Below are positions 14,892 through 23,438 of a DNA stretch of 27,433 nt, one piece after another (within the stretch, counting starts at the first letter, position 1; every line of letters starts with the position of its first letter). The stretch comes from Thermoplasmata archaeon (GTDB lineage Archaea; Thermoplasmatota; Thermoplasmata; Thermoplasmatales; Thermoplasmataceae). The translations under genes were made by a program, and so were the position numbers. A model generated the notes under the pieces. The model made no database searches. It was not told the origin of the DNA and saw nothing but the letters and a program-made list of their open reading frames with translations. The stretch spans positions 1-27,433 of the forward strand of contig JAJZXP010000231.1 of NCBI GenBank assembly GCA_021806345.1, written 5' to 3'.

Positions 14892-16409
14892 TTAATCTGG
14901 TCTGACAAATTCTTTTCCCATAATTATTCGTACAAAAAAACCAGATATCTTATTGTTATTAGTTAAAACTAATTCTACAAGTTTATGGGAATCATGTGAA
15001 AAAGGCCTATTCAACAACGAGAAACCAATATAGAGTATGATACCAAGGAAAGTTGGAACAAATAGTGACGTAAGTCCTGTCTGGAAGAATCCAGTTGTAA
15101 AGATAACAGCAAGTGCCATGAGACCAGCATTAACCCACATTCTCATGAAAGGCATAAGATTAAACTCATGTTTTGTCAATGAACCTAGTGAAATCATCCT
15201 AGGAATTGTGCTGATGCCCCAGGCAGAAATGCTCGCAGCAACTGCTCCGAATAGACCAAAACCGGGAATCAATATAATCGAAATAAGGAGATTTACAACT
15301 AGTGCTGCAGCGCCTGAATACAAATATACTCGAGTTCTTCTAACCGCGAGGATAATGGAAGTAATGATGGGTCTAAACGAAAAAAAAGAGTTTGAAAAAA
15401 CCATGATTTGCAGAATGATGTAATGTTCTGCATAGATCCCTCCTACGAGCACCGAAAGCAATTGCCTTGAAAGAATTGCGGCCCCTATCGATGCAGGTAG
15501 ACCTACGAAATAAAACAGTTCTGTGGACCCCTGTGAATATTGCTTCAGTTCAACCGGATTTGATGAACCAAAGTGCTGTGATATCTTTGGAAAAAGGATA
15601 AATGAAAATGGTGCTGTAATAGCTGTGACAATCGTGGCTATTGTCAATGAATATGTGTATACCGCTGACAATGTCAGATTGGTTAATGCAGGAAGAATTA
15701 TTCTGTCAACTGTTCCCATTAATGATGTAAACAATGAGCCAAGAAAGACCGGAGTTATATAATTGAAGAATTTTTTTATCATTCCATTTTCCAACTCTTC
15801 GTTGGAAAGTTTTGAGTTAATAACGAAAGTAATTGCGAAAATAACAGAAATGCCAGCTCCTATGGGAAAACCTAGACTCACCATCAAAATTTGGGAATGA
15901 AAAACACTCAGGACTATTGGAATTCCCATGGAAAGAGCAGAATATGAAATATTTAAAAGAGCAGCATTCTTAAAAGATTGCATACCTTGGAGTATAGATA
16001 TGAGATAACCTAATCCTATAGTTTCAGAAACATAGATACCCATCAAAATAACAATTTCCCTGTAACTTATTGAATGAAAAAATACTATAGATATAGTTGA
16101 AGAAAGTGCAACTATCGAAACGAAAGAAATGATCACCATTACTGCAGAAAGGAACATAAAAAAGGGAGGGAAAGCAAATTTGCCAGTTTTACCATGAATA
16201 TAAGATATAAAATGCGCAAATCCGAACTCAAGATTTAATGAAAATATTATAGTAAATATCGTTCCAAAACTAAGAAAGAGGGTGATGGCACCTACTTCTA
16301 CAGCAGGAAGTGTTCTTGCGATTATTATGTAGAACAAAATTCCAAATATTGACTGTAATAGATAAGAAGCACTTACTATGTAAATAGTATTAGTATTAGT
16401 CATTTTCAT
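14892..16409 (-). CDS. Polysaccharide/oligosaccharide flippase, Wzx/MATE-like
   Basis: This 505-residue integral membrane protein has about 12-14 hydrophobic segments and belongs to the polysaccharide-biosynthesis (Wzx/RfbX, MOP) superfamily. It likely flips lipid-linked oligosaccharide from the cytoplasmic to the outer face. The N-terminus has SASYLLQSIFGILFYIIIAR followed by LPAVEVGAITLFLSF, the family start: an Arg ending helix 1, then the E-x-G/A-x helix 2. The mid part has TPVFLGSLFTSLMGTVDRII (219-238), the typical central helix with Asp/Arg. The C-terminal half has LIPGFGLFGAVAASISAWGI, the usual P-x-x-G-xx-GAA pattern. The start is ATG 16409 (a second ATG is two codons on). It is monocistronic on the minus strand with its own leader of about 40 bases. 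Substrate is inferred from the neighbours only. Confidence 0.92.
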   Translation of the reverse strand: MKMTNTNTIYIVSASYLLQSIFGILFYIIIARTLPAVEVGAITLFLSFGTIFTIIFSLNLEFGFAHFISYIHGKTGKFAFPPFFMFLSAVMVIISFVSIVALSSTISIVFFHSISYREIVILMGIYVSETIGLGYLISILQGMQSFKNAALLNISYSALSMGIPIVLSVFHSQILMVSLGFPIGAGISVIFAITFVINSKLSNEELENGMIKKFFNYITPVFLGSLFTSLMGTVDRIILPALTNLTLSAVYTYSLTIATIVTAITAPFSFILFPKISQHFGSSNPVELKQYSQGSTELFYFVGLPASIGAAILSRQLLSVLVGGIYAEHYIILQIMVFSNSFFSFRPIITSIILAVRRTRVYLYSGAAALVVNLLISIILIPGFGLFGAVAASISAWGISTIPRMISLGSLTKHEFNLMPFMRMWVNAGLMALAVIFTTGFFQTGLTSLFVPTFLGIILYIGFSLLNRPFSHDSHKLVELVLTNNNKISGFFVRIIMGKEFVRPD

Positions 16410-16433
16410 AGCGTCCAGAAAATTGCCAATCTA

Positions 16434-16451
16434 TAAAGGATGATTCCTTTA
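16434..16451 (-). promoter_or_regulatory. Hairpin at the 5' leader of the flippase gene
   Basis: TAAAGGA (16434-16440) and TCCTTTA (16445-16451) pair perfectly around a 4-base loop, 25 bases ahead of the flippase ATG. Given the TATA tract at 16474-16485, transcription should start near 16450-16455, so the hairpin would lie at the very 5' end of the mRNA. Confidence 0.35.
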
Positions 16452-16473
16452 GAACCTTTCCTTAATCTCGCAC

Positions 16474-16485
16474 TTATATATATAT
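16474..16485 (-). promoter_or_regulatory. TATA box of the flippase gene
   Basis: An alternating TA tract, ATATATATATAA on the minus strand, is the strongest TATA-like element in this gap. It implies a transcript start about 25 bases downstream and a leader of about 40 bases before the ATG at 16409. Confidence 0.5.
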
Positions 16486-16796
16486 GTCCCCTTATGATTT
16501 GCATACCAGGGTATCTACGTTCTCTTTTTCTCTAATTAGTGATTCATGCCCATTAGTTTTTCATTCTGTTTCTATTATCCATTATCGTGTGTTTACGACA
16601 ATAAGCACTCCAAGGAAAATAGGAAATGTCTGTAATTCCATAAATATATAAATGAAGAGTGATATATTAATCTGAGAGAGCTTTTGCCTCGCTTTCTTTT
16701 CATATATTTCTTGGTAAAGTAATATTTTGAACTCCTATTCTATAAGCCTTTTTCTAACATTAATTCCACTTCTTGTTTCTCTAACAATGTAGCCCA

Positions 16797-16855
16797 AACT
16801 TAGGGTTATAGCCAAAACTACTCAAATACGCAGGTGTTAAAAATCCCCCTAAGTT
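16797..16855. repeat. Inverted repeat, 9-bp arms
   Basis: AACTTAGGG (16797-16805) and CCCTAAGTT (16847-16855) are exact reverse complements, 41 bases apart. They bracket the 3' end of the small frame at 16818-16982. It could be a terminator-like structure, ends of a tiny element, or chance. Confidence 0.3.
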
Positions 16856-16982
16856 GAAGCATGGGTGTAATCGTCGGATGAAAATTGTATTTGGCACTGT
16901 TCGCCCCCTTAAAACATTTATCAACGTAGTTTTCTATCTCACTTGCAAGAGGTTTCGATAGGTCTTTGTTTCTCTCAGACAC
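16818..16982 (-). CDS. Possible small ORF or gene remnant, 54 aa
   Basis: From GTG 16982 the minus strand reads about 54 codons to TAG 16818. The composition is mixed and protein-like (SERNKDLSKPLASEIENYVD, then KCFKGANSAKYNFHPTITPM). A stop lies three codons upstream, so it is either a small gene or the tail of a decayed one. An AT-rich stretch precedes the GTG but there is no Shine-Dalgarno site. No family is recognised. The low confidence reflects the short length. Confidence 0.25.
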   Translation of the reverse strand: MSERNKDLSKPLASEIENYVDKCFKGANSAKYNFHPTITPMLQLRGIFNTCVFE

Positions 16983-17143
16983 TTTGCATTACGATGTTTT
17001 ATGTATTAATATTATTATTTATGAAATTTGCAAGAACTCGGGGATCTAATTGTTTTAAAATGTTTCACGTTTGCAAGAGGCAGAAATCTGAATAATAAAT
17101 TTAAATAAACACGTAGGAGCTAAAGAAATACCCGACTCTTACA

Positions 17144-18001
17144 TTAAATTCTACTAACTAACTCATATAATTCTGTGAGTTTATTTCTAATATTATTTGT
17201 TTTTACTTTATGGGCAAGCCTCAAACCAACCAAAGTTCCAAGCATGACTATTGCTGTCCTTAAAGGTTTAAACCTGCTTCCACCAATATCTTTCCAAGTT
17301 ACAGGGATCTCTATAACTCTGTATGATCGCAATTTGCAGTGATATAAAATAGCAGTATCTATAGATAGGTTTGTGAGTGTAAGTTTCTGCATGATCTCAT
17401 TTAGTACGTCTCTCCTATAAGCTTTTAAGCCGCATTGAGTATCCTTTTGCCGTATGCCCAGCATAGCAAAAGTTACGTAGTGATAAATTCTACCAAGGAT
17501 TATTCTATGTAAAGGTTGTTTTACCGCAATTTTTGATCCCTTTACCCACCTTGATGCTATCGCTACCGGAGATTCTCTTTCAATGCTGTTGAACACTTTC
17601 ATGATTTCGTTAGAGTCCAGCGAACCATCTGCATCGACGTACCCAATTACTTCACCTTTTGCCTTTCTAAATCCTTCAAGGATTGCACCCCCCTTACCAA
17701 GCTTGCTACCATATTCGTATACATCGAATCTTCCGTCAAAAGAATTTGCTATTTCTGCAGTCTTGTCATTGCCGTCACAGACAACAATGATTTCCCAACC
17801 TTCTGAAAGCTCATCTCTCAGCTGTTCGAGAAAAGGCCTTATCCTGTTCTCCTCATTATATGCAGGTATTACCAGAGAGTAAGTTGGTGCATTACTAAAA
17901 GCCACCTTACGGAAAGAAAGGCCTTGATAATCAATCTCATCAACTAGCCTATTATGCAATTTATAATCTGAATATGAAACAAATTCTGTGGTGGGCGTCA
18001 C
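17144..18001 (-). CDS. Alg5/dolichyl-phosphate-sugar-synthase-like glycosyltransferase 2
   Basis: This 285-residue GT2 enzyme probably moves glucose, mannose or a related sugar from a nucleotide onto polyprenyl (dolichyl) phosphate at the inner membrane face, providing donors for GT-C enzymes. The core starts at YSLVIPAYNEENRIRPFLEQ (41-60). The nucleotide strand is EIIVVCDGNDKTAEI (70-84), GSKLGKGGAILEGFRKAKGE (98-117) is the hallmark of Alg5/DPM1, and VDADGS (122-127) is the metal motif. DTQCGLKAYRRD and IEIPVTWKDIGGSRF are further hallmarks of this group. There is no extra C-terminal membrane domain. The start is GTG 18001; no in-frame ATG exists near the N-terminus. It lies 169 bases downstream of the DUF2079 gene on the same strand, a sensible donor-plus-acceptor-side pairing. 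Confidence 0.93.
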   Translation of the reverse strand: MTPTTEFVSYSDYKLHNRLVDEIDYQGLSFRKVAFSNAPTYSLVIPAYNEENRIRPFLEQLRDELSEGWEIIVVCDGNDKTAEIANSFDGRFDVYEYGSKLGKGGAILEGFRKAKGEVIGYVDADGSLDSNEIMKVFNSIERESPVAIASRWVKGSKIAVKQPLHRIILGRIYHYVTFAMLGIRQKDTQCGLKAYRRDVLNEIMQKLTLTNLSIDTAILYHCKLRSYRVIEIPVTWKDIGGSRFKPLRTAIVMLGTLVGLRLAHKVKTNNIRNKLTELYELVSRI

Positions 18002-18170
18002 TTATTCCAAAATCACTTTGTCAGTTTAAAAGTTTCTATAGTTACTCTCCATAAAAATATGAGTTGACAAGAAAAATAATATCAATAATATGTAAATTTA
18101 AGGCGCTAATTATCTGAGATGAATTTAATCTTTACAATCTTTTCATAGGAATACGCTCTAACACTATCCG

Positions 18171-20192
18171 CTAGTTCTGTAGAGGTGAAGTCTGAGTCAC
18201 AATCACTTTTGACACACCCATTTCGGAATTCTTTTCTGATCCATATAAAGAATACGAGATATTACCTGCAATACAGTTTATAGAAAAAGGAAAAGTTAAT
18301 TTATACATAATGGGGCTGCTGTCCATTACAGAAACATTTCCAGATCTTAACAACAATTCTTGAGTGCCCGAGTAGACCCCGAGCATCATTGATGCGATAT
18401 TTGTGGTATTAACTGGATGCTGTGAATAGAGGTACACAGTGACGATAAAGTGACCCGGAAAAAGATATAGGGGGGTGCCGTCATATTCTCCAATAATCTG
18501 TGTGGCATTTCCTTGGGAAATGCTAATTACGTTATGCGAAAGGTCAGATGAATTTAAGAAAGAATCTCCTGAAATTGTGATGTTTTCCGGAGAGTAGTTC
18601 TTCACAGTACCGGTATATCCACGTTGGAGAAGAATTAGTCCGTAGCCTTCAGATAAGATTCCGTATTTTCCTGATTTATACATATCATGTACGATGGAGT
18701 AGACACTATTCCCAGGTAGATAGAAATTAAAGTTAGATGCATCAGCAATAGCAAAAATAAGAGGTAGGGATATTTTATCTCGACCAGCATTTACCTGCCA
18801 AGAGTTGTTAATTGCCTCATCCACTGAAACGTTATCAAAGCTCCCGAGGTACCCACCCATAAGTAATGCGCCACCAGGAGGTAAAGGCCTGGGAAAAAGT
18901 TCCGGGATGTTATTCTGATATACAATATACTGTTCAGAAGATGGTATCATCTTAAGCATTGAACCAAGTTCAGAAAACTGTTGCGGATTGTATGATGTGT
19001 TCTGTTGGAAATTGAATTGGTCTCCAAACTGGTTGTTAAGTGGTGAAAATGGTGCAAAGAATATGTTGAAGAACAATAGAATAGCAAGGAAGGCAAAAAT
19101 AGACCTATGGGTTGCGTTCGATTTGAAAAAAATCCTTTTTTTAGACTTTTTCCCATTCCTGTCATTCCGCCGTTTTACGGAAGGGCCCAAGTAATCAATT
19201 AGCCCTATAAACAGGAATGGCACGATCCCTGCCGTGTATTGCCCCTGTAAGACATGTGGGTAGGTGAACCATGTGTAGCTGGAAGACAAGAAGAGATAAA
19301 ATGCAGGTAAGGTAAGAACAATCCACCTGATCCGTAGAATAGGGAGAAACAGCAACGGGGCCAGAAACAACAGTATTACATATAATCTTATCCAGGTTTG
19401 GGAAACTGTAACGGTGTACTGGGAAACTTCGCTATAGGGGATTGTACTGAACAAACCAAAATTCAGGAAACCAAGCGCTGTCCAGATGATCATCAGTATG
19501 AAGAGAATGGACATTGAAACCATGCGCCTTCTATCATATTCATATTGCCTCTTCAGTAACAATAGAAAAAGTTCTACAAAAGCGAAAGACATGGGAAAAA
19601 TGCTATATGGGTACCTCACAATTCCTGCTGTGAAGAAAAGCAATGCCGAGGAGACATAGTTTTTCCTCATATACATTAGATACGCAAACATGAACAGGGG
19701 CATGAAAAATGCCTGATAATGAAAATCGAACCACATTATTCCATAGACAGGAAAATAGATAAAAAATGAAAATGCGAGTAGCATGGATTCTTTGGAATTT
19801 AGCCCCTTCACTTTTGCTAATAGATAGATTGCTGGTCCAACCATAGAAATTGAGAAAGCTTGAAAAATGATCATTGCGAAAAAGTTACCCGATCCCGTGA
19901 GTGGAGAGAGGGGATAGACTATACCTGAATTAAACAGAGTGGATAGGTAACCATGTAATCCAAGGTTCGTGTGGAGTATCTGCCACCCCCTCTCTGAACT
20001 TATACCTAGGTCAAACACATAGGAATTGAGCGATAAGATCTTTAGTATGCCTATGTAAGACCAAATACCTGCATATACGAAGGTACAGATGGCGACGTAA
20101 GCCCAATGCGGCATAGAAATCTTCATGATTCTTGATTTGGGTTTTTCAATGCCAGTCAAATTGACATCCTCCAATTCGTACTTCTCTACCAA
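18171..20192 (-). CDS. DUF2079-family membrane protein, GT-C-like
   Basis: This 673-residue protein has about 10 membrane segments in residues 28-375 and an outside C-terminal domain of about 295 residues. The loop after the first segment, SYVFDLGISSERGWQI (about 57-72), is the DUF2079 signature; this family is related to GT-C glycosyltransferases and sits in archaeal glycan loci. FDFHYQAFFMPL (about 154-165) is another conserved spot. The C-terminal part carries about nine N-x-S/T sites and beta strands (GHFIVTVYLYSQHP) like a carbohydrate-binding sandwich. The start is TTG 20192, but ATG 20126 (residue 23, just before the first membrane segment) is a real alternative, since neither has a Shine-Dalgarno site. 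Likely role: extracytoplasmic sugar transfer from a lipid-phosphate sugar. Confidence 0.85.
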   Translation of the reverse strand: MVEKYELEDVNLTGIEKPKSRIMKISMPHWAYVAICTFVYAGIWSYIGILKILSLNSYVFDLGISSERGWQILHTNLGLHGYLSTLFNSGIVYPLSPLTGSGNFFAMIIFQAFSISMVGPAIYLLAKVKGLNSKESMLLAFSFFIYFPVYGIMWFDFHYQAFFMPLFMFAYLMYMRKNYVSSALLFFTAGIVRYPYSIFPMSFAFVELFLLLLKRQYEYDRRRMVSMSILFILMIIWTALGFLNFGLFSTIPYSEVSQYTVTVSQTWIRLYVILLFLAPLLFLPILRIRWIVLTLPAFYLFLSSSYTWFTYPHVLQGQYTAGIVPFLFIGLIDYLGPSVKRRNDRNGKKSKKRIFFKSNATHRSIFAFLAILLFFNIFFAPFSPLNNQFGDQFNFQQNTSYNPQQFSELGSMLKMIPSSEQYIVYQNNIPELFPRPLPPGGALLMGGYLGSFDNVSVDEAINNSWQVNAGRDKISLPLIFAIADASNFNFYLPGNSVYSIVHDMYKSGKYGILSEGYGLILLQRGYTGTVKNYSPENITISGDSFLNSSDLSHNVISISQGNATQIIGEYDGTPLYLFPGHFIVTVYLYSQHPVNTTNIASMMLGVYSGTQELLLRSGNVSVMDSSPIMYKLTFPFSINCIAGNISYSLYGSEKNSEMGVSKVIVTQTSPLQN

Positions 20193-20902
20193 TCTAATGG
20201 TGATGATTATTCAAAGCCTAAAGCATTTCCCTTCGGTACTTGGGAACCGCATCAGCATAAAGATTATAGCGTTCAGTCTTTATCTTTATAAGAAGCCATT
20301 AATCCCTTTAAACTGACAATCACAAACAGCTATGACATTCGAGTGAATGCCGTCTCAAATTTATGAAAACTTTACTGATGAGAATGGTGCGACACTGAAC
20401 ATAATTTGCGAATACATTTCACAGGAAAAGTTCAATTAATTCGGTCTCAAATATTGCAACTATATCATTTTTGCACAGGCGTTTCTTGAGTCTACTGCAT
20501 TCGTGAACTCAATTCCATGAATGTATGTTTTAAGCATTACTGTTGAGGTAACTCTCAAGAGCAACAATGGAAAAGATTGTTTGAAACCGACAAGTATTTG
20601 GAAAAAGGTACCACTAAACTGGAGAGGCAAACCTATCCCAGTTGAAATCGAGAATGACCCTTAAGCAAGTGAAGGCGATCAAGATTGTCAGAGGTGGCCC
20701 CAACTGTCGCCGAGAACGACTCCAGAGCAGTGATTTATGCCGCAATGAGGATTCGAAGTTATTAGGAGGATTGAGAAATGGCAAGATAGATACCTAACTT
20801 GAGAAATGATCAGTACTATGAAAAGGGAATGAAGCTGTGAAATAATACACGACCTATAGGTAAAATAATAAGTCTAATACCCCTGTACGATTCTGAAGGC
20901 AG
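20193..20902. other. Divergent intergenic region, mostly without features
   Basis: About 710 bases separate the minus-strand DUF2079 gene and gmd. TATA-like stretches CTTATAAAG (about 20284-20293, minus) and AAAATAATAAG (about 20863-20873, plus) could serve the two sides. Short protein-like readings occur in several plus frames around 20400-20800 but all are broken by stops and no family is recognised. This may be old decayed DNA. Confidence 0.4.
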
Positions 20903-21958
20903 ATGCGAAAAGCATTGATCACAGGCATAACAGGACAGGACGGAGCGTATCTTGCAAAATTTCTTTTAGACAAAGGATATGAAGTTTACGGGATTTATAG
21001 GAGACTAAGCACCCCAAATTTCTGGAGACTACAACATCTCGACATATTTGAAAAAGTCAAACTTATTTCTGCAGATCTGTCAGATAGTGGTTCTATCAAT
21101 GAAGCCATCAGAGTGAGCGACCCAACCGAAATTTACCACTTGGCCGCCCAATCTTTCGTTGAAGCCAGCTTTGAAACGCCGGTTTCCACTGGTGACGTAA
21201 CAGGCATTGCCATACCAAGAATTCTGGAATCTGTCAGGCATTACAACCAAAAAGCAAGATTTTATTTTGCATCGACCAGCGAAATGTATGGAAATAGCGG
21301 TGCTTCGGGTGACAGACTCTTGAATGAAGACGACCGATTCGAACCAATGAGCCCATATGCCGCTGCAAAATTATATGGGTACTGGATTTCCCGAATATAC
21401 AGGGATGGATATAACCTGTTCACAGTGAACGGGATACTCTTTAACCACGAGTCACCAATAAGGGGACTGGAATTTGTAACAAGAAAGATAACAAATGAAG
21501 TTGCAAAGATTGCCCATGGGCTATCCGAAAAAATACACATAGGCAACATAAATGCTAAAAGGGATTGGGGATTTGCCCCGGAGTACGTTGAAGCTATGTG
21601 GAAAATGCTTCAACTGAACAAACCGGACGATTTTGTTATTGCAACAGGCGAGAACCATAGTGTGCGTGAGTTTCTCGAAGTTGCTTTTAATGCTGTAGGC
21701 TTGGAATGGGAAAAGTATGTTGTCATAGACAAGAGATTCATGAGGCCACTAGACGTTCCCAACCTCATAGGGGACAATTCCAAGTCTATGGCAAAGTTGG
21801 GATGGAAACCTAAAGTTAAATTTGCAGAACTGGTAAAGATCATGATGGAAGCTGAAATGGAAAGGTGGGACAAATGGCTGAAAGGTGAGAAGTTTCCCTG
21901 GGATGTGCCCAGCTATCCGAATGAAAATGGTATCCTGAAAAGATACATGAGGATGTGA
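20903..21958 (+). CDS. gmd: GDP-mannose 4,6-dehydratase
   Basis: This 351-residue short-chain dehydrogenase/reductase converts GDP-D-mannose to GDP-4-keto-6-deoxy-D-mannose, the precursor of GDP-perosamine, rhamnose or fucose. The NAD(P) site is TGITGQDGAYLA (7-18). STSEMYG (124-130) contains the catalytic Thr and Glu (T125, E127). Y152 and K156 in SPYAAAKLYGYW are the YxxxK pair. FNHESPIRGLEFVTRKI (180-196) is diagnostic of GMD, where the Arg contacts the partner subunit's cofactor. Length matches the family. The ATG at 20903 has AAGG just ahead. The aminotransferase gene follows four bases after the stop, forming a two-gene operon. It is less AT-rich than the glycosyltransferase block. Confidence 0.96.
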   Translation: MRKALITGITGQDGAYLAKFLLDKGYEVYGIYRRLSTPNFWRLQHLDIFEKVKLISADLSDSGSINEAIRVSDPTEIYHLAAQSFVEASFETPVSTGDVTGIAIPRILESVRHYNQKARFYFASTSEMYGNSGASGDRLLNEDDRFEPMSPYAAAKLYGYWISRIYRDGYNLFTVNGILFNHESPIRGLEFVTRKITNEVAKIAHGLSEKIHIGNINAKRDWGFAPEYVEAMWKMLQLNKPDDFVIATGENHSVREFLEVAFNAVGLEWEKYVVIDKRFMRPLDVPNLIGDNSKSMAKLGWKPKVKFAELVKIMMEAEMERWDKWLKGEKFPWDVPSYPNENGILKRYMRM

Positions 21959-21962
21959 CCAG

Positions 21963-23081
21963 ATGTCTGTAAGAAAATTTATACCTATTTCTGAGCCAGA
22001 TATTGGAAATGAGGAGCTTGAAAACGTAGTTGATGCGGTAAAATCAGGCTGGATTAGCTCTAAAGGACACTATATAACTGATTTTGAAGAGAGTTTTTCA
22101 ACTTTCGTGGGTACAAAACACGGCGTATCTACTACAAACGGTACAACCGCGCTTCACCTTGCTTTGACAGCCATTGGGATAGGCCCCGGAGATAAGGTAA
22201 TTGTCCCAAATTTTACATTCATTAGCCCGGTAAACACCATACTATATAATCATGCAACTCCGGTTCTGGTTGATTCAAACAAGTTATATTGGAACTTGGA
22301 CCCACAAGAAGTCGAAGCACTGATCGATGAGGAAACCAAGGCCATTATTGTCGTCCACCTATACGGACATCCTGCAGATATGAATCCAATTATGAAAATT
22401 GCTAGGAAACACGATCTAAATGTGATAGAAGACTGTGCAGAGGCCCATGGCGCTACATACAATGGAAAAAATATAGGTACTTTCGGTGACGTATCATGCT
22501 TTTCGTTCTATGGCAATAAAATAATAACAACCGGAGAGGGGGGCATCTGTCTTACGGACAATGATGAACTTGCAGACAGGATGAGGATGCTCCGGGATCA
22601 TGGGATGAGACCAAATAACCGATACTGGCACGATGAGATCGGCTTTAATTACAGGATGACTAATATTCAGGCAGCCATTGGATTAGCTCAAGTATCCAAG
22701 ATTGACCACCAAATTGAAAAAAGAAGGAAATTAGCAAAAGCCTACGCGGAAAATCTCCACGATGTTGAGGGCTTGGCCTTACATCCTGAAATGTCTTGGG
22801 CAAAAGGAGTCTACTGGCTGTATTCTGTCCTCGTGAAGACTAACAAGAAAAATGTTTCAAGGGACCGGCTCTCGAGAATCCTTTCAGACAAGGGAGTTGA
22901 CAACAGAAGATTTTTCTATCCGGCGGGTATGATGCCCCCATACAAAGAATATGTTGGAAAAAGGAGTTTTCCTGTATCAGCTGAACTTTCCAATACTGGC
23001 ATGAATCTACCGAGCAGTTCCAGTGTAACAACGGAAGAAATAGAATATATAGCCAGAATCATCAGAGAAACACTATATTGA
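21963..23081 (+). CDS. per: DegT/DnrJ/EryC1 aminotransferase, probable GDP-perosamine synthase
   Basis: This 372-residue PLP enzyme likely aminates GDP-4-keto-6-deoxy-mannose, the product of the gene just upstream, to GDP-perosamine using glutamate. The start IPISEPDIGNEEL and SGWISSKGHYITDFEESF (28-45) are typical of perosamine synthases. NGTTALHLAL (59-68) binds the cofactor phosphate. D157 in VIEDCAEAHGA contacts the pyridine ring. K186 in SFYGNKIITTGEGG is the PLP lysine; Lys rather than His rules out a ColD-type 3-dehydratase. GFNYRMTNIQAAIGLAQ and RRFFYPAGMMPPY near the C-terminus fit the Per group. The start ATG is four bases after gmd. Other 4-aminotransferases of this family are possible, but coupling to gmd makes perosamine the best call. 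Confidence 0.87.
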   Translation: MSVRKFIPISEPDIGNEELENVVDAVKSGWISSKGHYITDFEESFSTFVGTKHGVSTTNGTTALHLALTAIGIGPGDKVIVPNFTFISPVNTILYNHATPVLVDSNKLYWNLDPQEVEALIDEETKAIIVVHLYGHPADMNPIMKIARKHDLNVIEDCAEAHGATYNGKNIGTFGDVSCFSFYGNKIITTGEGGICLTDNDELADRMRMLRDHGMRPNNRYWHDEIGFNYRMTNIQAAIGLAQVSKIDHQIEKRRKLAKAYAENLHDVEGLALHPEMSWAKGVYWLYSVLVKTNKKNVSRDRLSRILSDKGVDNRRFFYPAGMMPPYKEYVGKRSFPVSAELSNTGMNLPSSSSVTTEEIEYIARIIRETLY

Positions 23082-23438
23082 TATGGTTTCAGAGATTCCG
23101 ATGTGTTTTCATAAACTTTTCGCCCTAGATCTATTATTTAATTTGTTCCTCCTTCCCTGTCAAGCTACTTCGCCATATATGATCCTCATAATTATTTTCC
23201 AATAGTTCCAGATAATTCTCTTTTCTCCCTTTGACCCAGAACATTCTTCTCTGACCACAACACTTTTTAATAAGGATATTTTTTCCCTGAACCTTGATAT
23301 TTATACTGAAATAGAAATATCAAAAAAACTACACCCTATTTTAGAATAAACCACAGATTTTATCAGTAAAATTTGTGGAAAGTGTGTGGGTAAAAGATAT
23401 AGAAAAGCGTATTCATCAGATTACGATTTACAATTGTG
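23082..23438. other. Intergenic region with T-runs and a palindrome
   Basis: About 355 bases follow the aminotransferase gene. Pyrimidine-rich runs (23136-23160, 23217-23240) and T-runs near 23266 and 23278 could end transcription of gmd-per. A 9-base palindrome (23294-23323) is listed separately. No gene is visible. Confidence 0.4.
23294..23323. promoter_or_regulatory. Perfect 9-bp inverted repeat
   Basis: TTGATATTT (23294-23302) and AAATATCAA (23315-23323) are exact reverse complements with a 12-base spacer, about 115 bases ahead of the next gene. It could be an operator for the gene at 23439 or a terminator hairpin for gmd-per, as T-runs lie just upstream. Confidence 0.35.

Larger units (their letters stand above)
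16486..17143. other. Intergenic region with a possible small ORF and inverted repeat
   Basis: About 660 bases lie between the flippase promoter and the end of the Alg5-like gene. A possible small minus-strand reading frame (16818-16982) and an inverted repeat (16797-16855) are given separately. The rest is AT-rich with no feature I can support. Confidence 0.4.

Noticed and set aside
20340..20880. Decayed gene between the DUF2079 gene and gmd
   Set aside because: Protein-like snippets occur in more than one frame with many stops and no recognisable motif, so no feature could be supported.
21963..23081. ColD-type GDP-4-keto-6-deoxymannose 3-dehydratase
   Set aside because: The PLP lysine (K186) is present, whereas ColD has His at this place.
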